This document shows positions 8,416 through 16,580 of a DNA stretch of 64,000 nt, in pieces. The notes under the pieces are model-generated. The model was given only the letters and a program-made list of their open reading frames with translations. It did not search any database and was not told the origin of the DNA. This DNA comes from Hymenobacter metallilatus (GTDB lineage Bacteria; Bacteroidota; Bacteroidia; Cytophagales; Hymenobacteraceae). The position numbers and the translations under genes are program-made. How positions within the stretch are numbered: the stretch's first letter is position 1; each line of letters opens with the position of its first letter. The DNA lies in the NCBI RefSeq assembly GCF_003944705.1, contig NZ_RWIS01000001.1, positions 186,001 through 250,000 of the forward strand, read 5' to 3'.

Positions 8416-8770
8416 AGCCGGAAAAGACAGGAACTAGCGCGGGTGGGGAATGGGAAGATACGGCAGTAATGCCGAAAAGTGTCGGAAACTTTAACGGTGC
8501 GGGAGCGGTATTGAAAACCGAGAGGCGGCAGCTACACCCGCAGATACCGCAGATTTGTTCTGAACACAGCTGATGACAGAGAGTAGGCAGGGCCGCTTGG
8601 TCCTGTTAGCTACCCATCCCGCTGTTTTATTTCAGCCTTTTCCGCGTTTATCAGCACGAATCCGTGGCATCCGCGGCTTCATCTGCTGCCTCTCGGTTTC
8701 AGCCTCGCCCGACCGGATATTCATTCGGCCGGGCTTCTACCTTTGCCTCCTCCTCTAGCTGCTATTTGTT
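8416..8770. other. Intergenic region before mfd
   Basis: About 350 bases without a supported gene. From about 8535 to 8690 it carries loosely repeated words (CCGCAGATACCGCAGAT, TCCGCGTTTATCAGCACGAA, CCGTGGCATCCGCGG) like the degenerate ATCCGCGG-type intergenic filler seen in other bacteria. The mfd promoter candidate lies at its end. Confidence 0.4.
8738..8745 (+). promoter_or_regulatory. Candidate -7 element (TACCTTTG) for mfd
   Basis: Exact match to TAnnTTTG ending 25 bases before the TTG start of mfd, which supports that start and a short leader. Confidence 0.45.
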
Positions 8771-11700
8771 TTGAAGGTTTCTGATTTACTGAAGCTCTAC
8801 GCCCTCGACCCCACCGGCATGACGCTGGGTGCCCGCCTGAATCCGGCTACCCGCCACTCGCTGAAGCCCGCCGACAAAACCGAAGCGCCCGTGCGCCTGC
8901 ACCTGAAGGGACTGGTGGGCTCCCAGGACGCCGTGCTGGCCGCCGCCGTACACCAGGAGTACCCCGACCAGCACCACCTGTTCGTCTTGCACGACCGGGA
9001 CGAGGCCGCCTACTTCCTGGCCGACCTGCAGCACCTACTGCCCGAAGAGGAGCCGCTGCTGTTCCCGACCTCCTACAAGCGCCCCTACAGCTTCGATGAG
9101 ACGGAAAACGCCAATGTGCTGATGCGGGCCGAGGTGTTGAACAAGCTGAACTCGCACCGTGGCCCCAAAACCACCGCCGAGCAGGCTGCCGACGACGCAG
9201 CCGACTCCACCGGAACCAAGGACAAAAAGCGCGGCAAGGCCAGCGCCAAGGAAACGGCCGGCGTGCTCATCGTCACCTACCCCGAGGCCCTGTTCGAGAA
9301 GGTAATCAACAAGAAAAGCCTGGTGGCCAACACGTTTCTGGTGAAAGTGGGCGACAGGCTGGACGTGAACTTCGTGAGCGACATGCTGGCGGAGTACGAC
9401 TTCGAGCGGAGCGACTTTGTGTACGAGGCCGGGCAGTTTGCCGTGCGCGGGGGCATTGTGGATATTTTCAGCTACGCCAACGAGCTGCCCTACCGCATCG
9501 AGCTGTTCGGGGATGAGGTGGAGACGATTCGCACGTTTGACCCCGAAAGCCAGCTTTCCGTGGAGAAGCGGCAGCAGGTGAGCATCATTCCGAACGTGCA
9601 GACCAAGCTGCTGCAGGAGACGCGGGAGGCGTTTCTGGAGTTTATTCCTAAGAATACCGCCATCTGGGCCAAGGACGTGCGCCAGACCCTGGACGTAGTG
9701 GACGAGTACTTCGACAAGGCCGAGGCAGGCTTCCAGGAGCTGCTGGCCGTGGCGGGCGGCACCCAGGTGGTGAGCAAGCCGGCCGAGTTGTTTGAGTCGG
9801 CCAAGACGCTGCGCAAGCTGCTGGAGGGCTTTGCCGTGGTGGAGTTCGGCAAACGGTTCCACTTCAAGACCGGCGCGGAGGAGTTCCAGTTCAGCGCCAA
9901 GCCCCAGCCCAGCTTCGGCAAGGACTTCAACCGCATTGTGAAGAACCTGCACGACAACCAGAGCAAGGGCTACACCAACATCATTGCCGCCGAGCAGGTC
10001 CGCCAGGCCGACCGCCTGCGCACCATCTTCGACGAGCTGGACAACAACGTGCAGTTTCAGCACCTGCTGCTGGGGCTGCGCGAGGGGTTCATCGACGAAA
10101 CGCTGCGGCTGGTCGTCTACACCGACCACCAGCTGTTTGAGCGGTTCTACCGGGCCCAGGAGACGCGCAAGTTCTCCAAGAAAAAGGCCCTTACGCTAAA
10201 GGAATTGAGGACGCTTGTTCCGGGCGACTACGTGGTGCACCAGGACTACGGCATTGCTCGCTTCGCCGGCCTCACGCAGGTGGAAATCAACGACCGGCTG
10301 CAGGAGGCCATCCGGCTGGTGTACCGCGACGACGACGTGCTGACCGTCAGCATCCACGCCCTGCACAAGATTGCCAAGTACAGCGGCGCCGAAGGCACGC
10401 CGCCCACCATGAGCAAGCTGGGCTCGCCGGAGTGGGAAAACAAGAAGAAATCGGTTAAGAAGAAGGTGAAGGACATTGCGGCCGAGCTGATCCGGCTGTA
10501 TGCCAAGCGCAAAACCGCGCCCGGCCACGCCTTCGCCCACGACTCCTTTATGCAGGCCGAGCTGGAATCGAGCTTTATCTACGAGGACACCCCCGACCAG
10601 GCCAAGGCCACCGAGGACGTGAAGCGCGACATGGAAGTGCCCCACCCCATGGACCGCCTCGTGTGCGGCGACGTGGGCTTCGGCAAGACCGAGGTGGCCA
10701 TCCGGGCCGCCTTCAAGGCCGTGGCCGATGGCAAGCAGGTGGCCGTGCTGGTGCCCACCACCATTCTGGCCATGCAGCACTACAAAACCTTCCGGGAGCG
10801 GCTCGGCAACCTGCCCGTGACGGTGGAGTACGTGAACCGCTTCAAAACCACCAAGCAGATCAAGGAAACCCTGGGCCGGGTGGCCGACGGCAAAACCGAC
10901 ATCCTCATCGGCACTCACCGCCTCACCAACAAGGACGTGCAGTTCAAGGACCTGGGCCTGCTGGTGATTGACGAGGAGCAGAAGTTCGGGGTGAAAACCA
11001 AGGACAAGCTCAAGGAAATCAAGGTGAACGTGGACACGCTCACGCTCTCGGCCACGCCCATTCCGCGCACCCTGCACTTCTCGCTGATGGGCGCCCGCGA
11101 CCTGAGCGTGATTGCCACGCCCCCGCCCAACCGCCAGCCGGTGCAGACGGAGCTGCACGTGTTCGATGAGCTGCTGATCCGCGACGCCGTGTCGCGGGAG
11201 CTGAAGCGGGGCGGGCAGGTGTTTTTCGTGCACAACCGCGTGAAGGACATTGAGGAGCAGGCCAGCATGATTCTGCGCCTCGTGCCCGATGCCCGCGTGA
11301 CCTACGTGCACGGGCAGATGGACGGCGACCTGCTGGAAAAGCGCATGATGAAGTTCGTGGACGGCGACTACGACGTGCTGGTGGCCACCACCCTCATCGA
11401 GTCGGGCCTCGATATTGCCAACGCCAACACCATCATCATCAACCGCGCCCACATGCACGGCCTCTCCGACCTGCACCAGATGCGGGGCCGGGTGGGCCGC
11501 TCCAACAAAAAGGCCTACTGCTACCTGCTCACGCCCCCGGTGGCCGGCCTGCCCTCCGACGCCCGCAAGCGCCTAAGCACCCTGGAGGAATTCTCGGACC
11601 TGGGCGCGGGCTTCAACGTGGCCATGCGCGACCTGGACATCCGGGGCGCGGGCAACCTGCTGGGCGGCGAGCAGTCGGGCTTCATCAACGACCTGGGCTT

Positions 11701-12289
11701 CGAAACCTACCACCAGATTCTCGACGAGGCCGTGCAGGAGCTCAAGGAAACCGAGTTCCGCGACCTGTTCCTCGGCGACCCCACCCAGCGCCTGCAGCAG
11801 GCCGCCGGCACCGGCCGCCCCAAGGAGTGCAACATCGAAACCGATTTGCAGGTGCTCATTCCGGACCGCTACGTGAGCAGCGTCTCAGAGCGCCTGCAGC
11901 TCTACAGCAAGCTCGATCGGGCCGCAACCGCCGAGGAGCTGCGCAAGCTGCTCACCGGCATCGTGGACCGCTTCGGGCCGCTGCCTGCGGAGGTGGAGCA
12001 GCTCGCCGACATCGTGCGCCTGCGCTGGCTGGCCTGCCAGGCGGGCTTCGAGAAGCTCACGCTCAAGAAGAACCTGCTCAAAGGCTTCATCCCGGCCACC
12101 AACAACGAGCCCTACTTCCAAGGCGCTACCTTCGGCAACATCCTCAGCTACGTGCAGACTCACCCGCGCTCCGCCTCCATGAAGGAGCGCAAAGAACAGC
12201 TCATCATCTCCTTCGAAGACGTGAAAAGCGTCCAAGCCGCCAAACGGATTCTGAGTGAGCTGGTGAGTGAGGAGACGGTGGGGGTGTAG
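8771..12289 (+). CDS. mfd: Transcription-repair coupling factor Mfd
   Basis: 1172 residues, full length for Mfd. In order: UvrB-like N-terminal module with a lysine-rich low-complexity insert (about 133-160), an RNA polymerase-interacting CarD/RID-like domain (about 480-545; LVPGDYVVHQDYGIARFAG), RecG-like translocase lobes with Walker A GDVGFGKTEV (from 633), the DEEQ box (734-737), helicase motifs SATPIPRTLHFSLMGARDLS and MRGRVGRSNKKAYCY, then a C-terminal TRCF domain. It displaces stalled RNA polymerase and recruits UvrA. Start is a TTG 25 bases after a TACCTTTG element; the first in-frame ATG would delete 16 conserved residues. Monocistronic. Confidence 0.97.
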   Translation: MKVSDLLKLYALDPTGMTLGARLNPATRHSLKPADKTEAPVRLHLKGLVGSQDAVLAAAVHQEYPDQHHLFVLHDRDEAAYFLADLQHLLPEEEPLLFPTSYKRPYSFDETENANVLMRAEVLNKLNSHRGPKTTAEQAADDAADSTGTKDKKRGKASAKETAGVLIVTYPEALFEKVINKKSLVANTFLVKVGDRLDVNFVSDMLAEYDFERSDFVYEAGQFAVRGGIVDIFSYANELPYRIELFGDEVETIRTFDPESQLSVEKRQQVSIIPNVQTKLLQETREAFLEFIPKNTAIWAKDVRQTLDVVDEYFDKAEAGFQELLAVAGGTQVVSKPAELFESAKTLRKLLEGFAVVEFGKRFHFKTGAEEFQFSAKPQPSFGKDFNRIVKNLHDNQSKGYTNIIAAEQVRQADRLRTIFDELDNNVQFQHLLLGLREGFIDETLRLVVYTDHQLFERFYRAQETRKFSKKKALTLKELRTLVPGDYVVHQDYGIARFAGLTQVEINDRLQEAIRLVYRDDDVLTVSIHALHKIAKYSGAEGTPPTMSKLGSPEWENKKKSVKKKVKDIAAELIRLYAKRKTAPGHAFAHDSFMQAELESSFIYEDTPDQAKATEDVKRDMEVPHPMDRLVCGDVGFGKTEVAIRAAFKAVADGKQVAVLVPTTILAMQHYKTFRERLGNLPVTVEYVNRFKTTKQIKETLGRVADGKTDILIGTHRLTNKDVQFKDLGLLVIDEEQKFGVKTKDKLKEIKVNVDTLTLSATPIPRTLHFSLMGARDLSVIATPPPNRQPVQTELHVFDELLIRDAVSRELKRGGQVFFVHNRVKDIEEQASMILRLVPDARVTYVHGQMDGDLLEKRMMKFVDGDYDVLVATTLIESGLDIANANTIIINRAHMHGLSDLHQMRGRVGRSNKKAYCYLLTPPVAGLPSDARKRLSTLEEFSDLGAGFNVAMRDLDIRGAGNLLGGEQSGFINDLGFETYHQILDEAVQELKETEFRDLFLGDPTQRLQQAAGTGRPKECNIETDLQVLIPDRYVSSVSERLQLYSKLDRAATAEELRKLLTGIVDRFGPLPAEVEQLADIVRLRWLACQAGFEKLTLKKNLLKGFIPATNNEPYFQGATFGNILSYVQTHPRSASMKERKEQLIISFEDVKSVQAAKRILSELVSEETVGV

Positions 12290-12304
12290 CGCGGGGACAC
12301 GGGC

Positions 12305-12359
12305 GGACATGAAACGGACACGGACGGACATGATGTCCGCCCGTGTCCGTTTCATGTCC
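12305..12359. terminator. 27-bp hairpin after mfd at the island edge
   Basis: Arms 12305-12331 and 12333-12359 pair over 27 bp with one mismatch around a single central base. The arms are built from repeated GGACA words (GGACATG, GGACACGG). It separates convergent mfd and the DUF4435 gene and marks the left edge of the A+T-rich segment. Confidence 0.65.
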
Positions 12360-12404
12360 CTTCCTCTAATTGGTCCTAGACTACATGTAACTCACACTTT
12401 TTAC

Positions 12405-13133
12405 CTATGCCATTTTAAGCATAATACGATTACGTATGTCATCAATCATAACACTCCTATAGACCCTAAAGCATATTTCAAGTAAATTCCACTTAGAGTA
12501 CTTAATTGAACGATCAGACCCAGATAAATGCCTTAAAATGAGAGCAAACAAGGTCTTCCCTCTTATCATAGTGTCATATGAACTCAATATATGATTGACC
12601 GTTCCAGCGTTTGGGTTTATGTATCCTACTTTTGTTAAAAAACCAACTTCTAAAGCGTGGTTATCATCTAATATTTGATTAGGATGATATCTAAAACAGC
12701 ATTCGTTTTCATTTATACAATTTTCAAATTCAAATCCATAATACTTAATAAAATTATTTATAGAAGTACAGAATGCTATTCTCTCATTAGCATTGAGCAT
12801 TGATTCTATACCTCTTCCATAATATAAATCATTCTCTATGCTATATCCATTTGTCCATACTATATCAGAATACTCAATAGGCACCCCAGTGTATAAATAT
12901 GCATCTAAATCAGCAACAAATGCCGTCTTAATATGACTAAATTCGCTTCGTCTATCATATAATTTTAGAACCATATCCCTTCCACCACACGAAAGAAAAT
13001 TTAATCTACCCACACCTTCCTCCTCTTCCATCCATCTATATATTACAGCATCATCCTTCCCTTCAATAATAACAGTAGGCAGAGCAGAGCGCACAAGAGT
13101 TTGAACCAATTCTTCTTCTGTCAAAGACTTCAT
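12405..13133 (-). CDS. DUF4435 TOPRIM-like protein, AriB-like (PARIS candidate effector)
   Basis: 242 residues. TOPRIM-type acidic residues are visible: TVIIEGKDDAVIYRW (E24, D27, D28) after the first strand, and FVADLDAYL (D75, D77) after the next. This arrangement is typical of DUF4435, the family of the AriB effector nuclease of PARIS. It follows the ATPase gene by 11 bases on the same strand, the AriA then AriB order. In PARIS the ATPase complex holds AriB and releases it when a phage anti-restriction protein is sensed; AriB then cleaves tRNA. That role is inferred here. The gene is A+T-rich against a G+C-rich chromosome, pointing to recent acquisition. It appears somewhat shorter than E. 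coli AriB. Confidence 0.78.
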   Translation of the reverse strand: MKSLTEEELVQTLVRSALPTVIIEGKDDAVIYRWMEEEEGVGRLNFLSCGGRDMVLKLYDRRSEFSHIKTAFVADLDAYLYTGVPIEYSDIVWTNGYSIENDLYYGRGIESMLNANERIAFCTSINNFIKYYGFEFENCINENECCFRYHPNQILDDNHALEVGFLTKVGYINPNAGTVNHILSSYDTMIRGKTLFALILRHLSGSDRSIKYSKWNLLEICFRVYRSVMIDDIRNRIMLKMA

Positions 13134-13144
13134 TACACAGTTAT

Positions 13145-14275
13145 TTATAACGTAACAAAATCTTCAATCAATTCTTCATCACCTTTGTCATCATCAACAA
13201 TAATTTCTTTGTCAGGAAATCTAGCATAGATAAATGGACTATGCGTTGCCATAAAGAATTGATTGCTGCTTTCTTGTTTCATCAAAACAGGAACAAGAAT
13301 TCGCTGCCAATCTGGATGCAAACTCAGTTCAGGCTCATCGATGAATATAGCATGATTTATATTGAATGTGTTGTAACATAAAAAACTTAGCATCTGCTTT
13401 TCACCAGCAGAGAGTTTCTCGGATGAAATAGCATTGCTAATATCCCCAATACCTATTTTTAAATTCTTTATTTTTATTCCCTTATTTCCAAAAACCTTAG
13501 CAATTATACTAGACATTGCGGTAAATGATTTGTAATAGTCCATTCTATTAACTTCCATTTGCTCAATATCCCTTTTAATTGATTCTAAAATCTTGGTATC
13601 TTCTGTTACATCACCATATTTTCGTTTCCTGATTCTATCAATAATTGAATCAGAATGTCTTTTTTGAAGCGAATTAACTATTTCAGTTATTTCAGCATAT
13701 TTTTTTGTTATTAAAATAGTCAAATCTTCAGTTGATAATGAAGCAATAAATTTATGATTATTGTTTGACAATCTTTCTGATATATTAGATAGAGATTCTT
13801 TTAGATTATATCTACCACCATAAACATCATCGTGTCTATTTCTTTCAATAGCAAATCCCCCCTCAATTCTCCTGAACGTTGGAAAGAAAAGCGAAGACTG
13901 GGTTTCACGTAAAATATCTGATAAAAATCCATTATCTCTTCCATATCTAATCATCTCAGACAAAGGCTCTTTGCCAAAATCATATTTTGCATCATTAACA
14001 ACAACCGTATAATCGAATTCATTTTTAATATTTTTTTCATTATTAGAGTTTTTATATATCCTAACATAATTTGAATCAGTATTAAACTCAATTTTTTCAA
14101 ATGTTATTTCTGTAAATATTTGAGAAAAATATCCAGCATTTAAATACCATATTAATTTAAGTATAGTTGTTTTTCCAGTACCATTTTTACCTGTTAATAT
14201 ATTTAAATCATGATTAAATCTTAAATCAAGATTTAATTTGCCATTCAAACTTTCTACTTTCAGACTTTTTATCAT
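13145..14275 (-). CDS. ABC-type AAA ATPase, AriA-like (PARIS candidate sensor)
   Basis: 376 residues. It has Walker A GKNGTGKTT (29-37), a central helical coiled-coil insert (about 150-260), the ABC signature LSAGEKQ (288-294), Walker B IFIDEPELSLHP (from 310) and the H-loop ATHSP (343-347), so it is an AAA_15/AAA_21 OLD-like ATPase without its own nuclease domain. With the DUF4435 gene 11 bases downstream it matches the AriA-AriB layout. G+C content is about one third by eye, far below mfd or the next genes. Start is the ATG of MIKSLKVESLNG. Alternative readings are a Septu-, Lamassu- or retron-type ATPase, but the DUF4435 partner favours PARIS. Confidence 0.8.
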   Translation of the reverse strand: MIKSLKVESLNGKLNLDLRFNHDLNILTGKNGTGKTTILKLIWYLNAGYFSQIFTEITFEKIEFNTDSNYVRIYKNSNNEKNIKNEFDYTVVVNDAKYDFGKEPLSEMIRYGRDNGFLSDILRETQSSLFFPTFRRIEGGFAIERNRHDDVYGGRYNLKESLSNISERLSNNNHKFIASLSTEDLTILITKKYAEITEIVNSLQKRHSDSIIDRIRKRKYGDVTEDTKILESIKRDIEQMEVNRMDYYKSFTAMSSIIAKVFGNKGIKIKNLKIGIGDISNAISSEKLSAGEKQMLSFLCYNTFNINHAIFIDEPELSLHPDWQRILVPVLMKQESSNQFFMATHSPFIYARFPDKEIIVDDDKGDEELIEDFVTL

Positions 14276-14595
14276 TGCTTCAAAAAAAATTGAATTATTT
14301 GCAATTTCTCTTTACTCCTCACTAGCAAATGCATAGCTAGGCACTGGTCAAAGCTACATACTTGCAACACCATCTCCAACGAATCTATTATGACTGTAAG
14401 CAGGATCTAAATTAGACTTCACCTCAGCCTCGCCGCTGCTCCAGCCTCTGCGGCGGCGGGCTGAGGGCGTTGCGCCTCCGTCACCAGCGGATGCCACCCG
14501 GTTAGCACGGCTTGTCAGCCCACCACCGGGCGTTGTCATCTGGTCAGCGGCCCTTGTCACGGGGGCAGCAGGCGGTGCCACCGGGTAAGGGGGCG
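14276..14595. other. Intergenic junction between two ATPase cassettes
   Basis: About 320 bases. Composition switches near 14400 from A+T-rich to G+C-rich. The G+C part (about 14480-14590) holds loose repeats of TTGTCA/GGTCAGC/CACCGGG words without a convincing hairpin or gene. A 75-codon minus-strand frame crossing it has no domain and straddles the junction, so it is not called. Confidence 0.45.
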
Positions 14596-15201
14596 TTACA
14601 GTTGCGTCAGACCCTGGCAGAAATACTGAAAGCTTGGCGACTTATTGGCCGGTATATCCAGGTGTGGCGCAATGGATTCCGCCCATTTCACTTTGCCTTT
14701 GGTAGCCCGGGCATCTGCTTTCTGTAGTACCCGAAGCAGGGTTTCCCATGCATCGGGAATGGTATCAGGGTCAGCGGGCAATCCGCTAAAGTGATGAGCG
14801 TGTACCCGCGGGTAAGCCGTCTGAATAGCCTGCCGGTCGCCCAGGAACCAGGCTTCCAGCTCCTGCACCGCCAAGGCATTCAGCACATAAAACACCTGCC
14901 CGGCGGGTGCCTGAGCGTAGCTCAATAGCCCCGCCGTAGCCGCCGAGGCTTCCATTTCAGCCAGTCGGCGGGCGGCAATACCATCCGCGTCCAGTAATAC
15001 CACAATGCGCAGATCCTGCTGGCCGGGCTGACTGATCCGACGGCGGTAGCCTCTCAGCAGGTCCGTGAGTTGATGCAGCAAATCGGCGCAGCCCTCAAAC
15101 ACCCGGAACCGGGCAACGTACTGCGCCGGCAGGAGCTTCGGCACCAGGATTTTCAACGCTGCTGCCGCCGACTCTTCTTCCAACAGAAATTCGACCCGCA
15201 T
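14596..15201 (-). CDS. DUF4276-family TOPRIM-like protein, partner of the upstream ATPase
   Basis: 201 residues. The start MRVEFLLEEESAAAALKIL puts acidic residues (E8-E10) after the first strand; RIVVLLDADG (D71, D73) follows the second, and AVQELEAWFLGD (E114, E116) is the DUF4276 hallmark. The pattern resembles a TOPRIM-like metal site (inference). Its ATG lies one base after the stop of the upstream AAA ATPase, so the two are almost certainly translated together. ATPase plus DUF4276 pairs recur in bacterial accessory regions and are suspected defence modules (RloA/RloB- or AbiL-like). Composition is G+C-rich, unlike the neighbouring DUF4435 cassette. Confidence 0.75.
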   Translation of the reverse strand: MRVEFLLEEESAAAALKILVPKLLPAQYVARFRVFEGCADLLHQLTDLLRGYRRRISQPGQQDLRIVVLLDADGIAARRLAEMEASAATAGLLSYAQAPAGQVFYVLNALAVQELEAWFLGDRQAIQTAYPRVHAHHFSGLPADPDTIPDAWETLLRVLQKADARATKGKVKWAESIAPHLDIPANKSPSFQYFCQGLTQL

Positions 15202-15202
15202 C

Positions 15203-16480
15203 TTACTCCTGGGTTGGCGTAGCAGAAGGAGAAGCCAGCGGGTCGCCTACCTCAAAGAAGTTTCGCGACCAGAGGTAGCCCAGCGGCGAGCCTTCTTCTA
15301 CCATGGCCACGATATCGGGCATATCGGCCACCCTCGACGCCTGGGTGTAGCCATCGGCTCCCCGGTGCAGAATCCAGACCTGCTCCGGCTCCATACTGTT
15401 CAGCAAGGCCGGCGAGTGAGTAGCCACCAATAGCTGCCGCGTTTCGGTGGCTTGAATAAGCTCCTCGGCCAGGCGCGGCAGCAGGCGCGGGTGCAGCTCG
15501 TTTTCCGGCTCCTCAATGCCCAGCAGCCCGGTGGCGTTGGGCTCGTACAGCAGCGTCAGCAGGGCCGCCAGCCGCATCGTGCCATCCGACATATACTGGG
15601 CCGGCAGCGGCTTCTCGAACGGCGCATCCCGGAAGCGCAGCAGCAGCCGCTCATCGGAGGTACTTTCCATCACCACCTCCGCCAGCCCCGGCACCCAGCG
15701 CCGCAGCTGCTCGCTGATGCGGGCCAGCGCCTCCGGGTGCTTGGTGTGCAGGTAGTACAGCACGTTGGGCAGGTTGTCGCCATTGGCCGACAGCTTCTCC
15801 CGCGGCCCCGCATCGGAGTAGCCCTTCAGGTGGTCGTCGGTGAGGTGGATGTAGCGGTAGGAGGTGAGTAATCTGGCAACTTGGAATTCTACTTGAGTTA
15901 GGCCTGAATCAAAGTCCATTATCCCCTCACTATAGGCACTGTGGAATAACCAAGGATGTTTAGAAGAGGCGCGTGCAAACCCCTCTACACCACCATAAGA
16001 TATATCATAGTTATTGGGTGGGGTACCCTGTATCATGCGCAGCCTCTCGTCTTCAATCCTTACTAAACCACGATGTGTAAGTTTAAAAACTTGTTGTGTT
16101 ATCCCCTTGTCTCGCTGTTCCATCACTTCATCCACAACCCAACAGCTTCCATTGTACTCATCAACAGCAAGAAGATAAATCAACGCTACCTCAGGCTCAA
16201 CTTTAATTCTCACCTCAAACTCAATCGGCCCCTCCTGCCCGCGCGTGCGCATCCCCGCAAACCGGTTGCGCTTTTCCCAGGCTTGCTGCAGGTTGCCGCT
16301 CACGGCTTCGGCTAGAAACGCCAGCGCGTCGAGCACCGTGGATTTGCCGCTGCCGTTGGGGCCGATGAGTACCGTCAGCGGCGTCAGGTCGCGCAGCTCC
16401 ACGTCGCGCAGGGCGCGGTAGTTTTTGATGCGCAGGTAGGTGAGGCGGGGGAAACCGGTAGTGGTGGGAACGTCGGGCAT
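15203..16480 (-). CDS. AAA_21 ABC-type ATPase of a two-gene defence-like cassette
   Basis: 425 residues from the ATG at 16480 (MPDVPTTTGFPRLTYLRIKN); the frame extends further upstream but without family similarity. Walker A GPNGSGKST (40-48), an insert domain at about 85-205, the signature-like MSDGTMRLAALLTLLYEP, Walker B GIEEPENELHP and the H-loop VATHSP follow the RecF/OLD-like order. It lacks a nuclease domain; the DUF4276 protein one base downstream probably supplies the effector. The insert domain (about 15870-16225) has lower G+C and different codon use from both flanks. The first gene of the pair, divergent from the M50 gene. Confidence 0.83.
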   Translation of the reverse strand: MPDVPTTTGFPRLTYLRIKNYRALRDVELRDLTPLTVLIGPNGSGKSTVLDALAFLAEAVSGNLQQAWEKRNRFAGMRTRGQEGPIEFEVRIKVEPEVALIYLLAVDEYNGSCWVVDEVMEQRDKGITQQVFKLTHRGLVRIEDERLRMIQGTPPNNYDISYGGVEGFARASSKHPWLFHSAYSEGIMDFDSGLTQVEFQVARLLTSYRYIHLTDDHLKGYSDAGPREKLSANGDNLPNVLYYLHTKHPEALARISEQLRRWVPGLAEVVMESTSDERLLLRFRDAPFEKPLPAQYMSDGTMRLAALLTLLYEPNATGLLGIEEPENELHPRLLPRLAEELIQATETRQLLVATHSPALLNSMEPEQVWILHRGADGYTQASRVADMPDIVAMVEEGSPLGYLWSRNFFEVGDPLASPSATPTQE

Positions 16481-16580
16481 GGGGCAAGGCGGTAGTAGGT
16501 GCAAAGTACGGGGTTTCTGTACGTGACGTCCATACGCCCTTTGTCGGCTTTTATGGTGCCTGGGCAACGCCGGCTATGGT

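Noticed and set aside
9035..11476. Long minus-strand frames (364 and 426 codons) opposite mfd
   Set aside because: Fully antisense to conserved Mfd motifs; low-complexity His/Val/Leu-rich translations typical of shadows.
14354..14581. 75-codon minus-strand frame between the two ATPase cassettes
   Set aside because: Crosses a sharp composition border and has low-complexity sequence; unlikely to be a gene.
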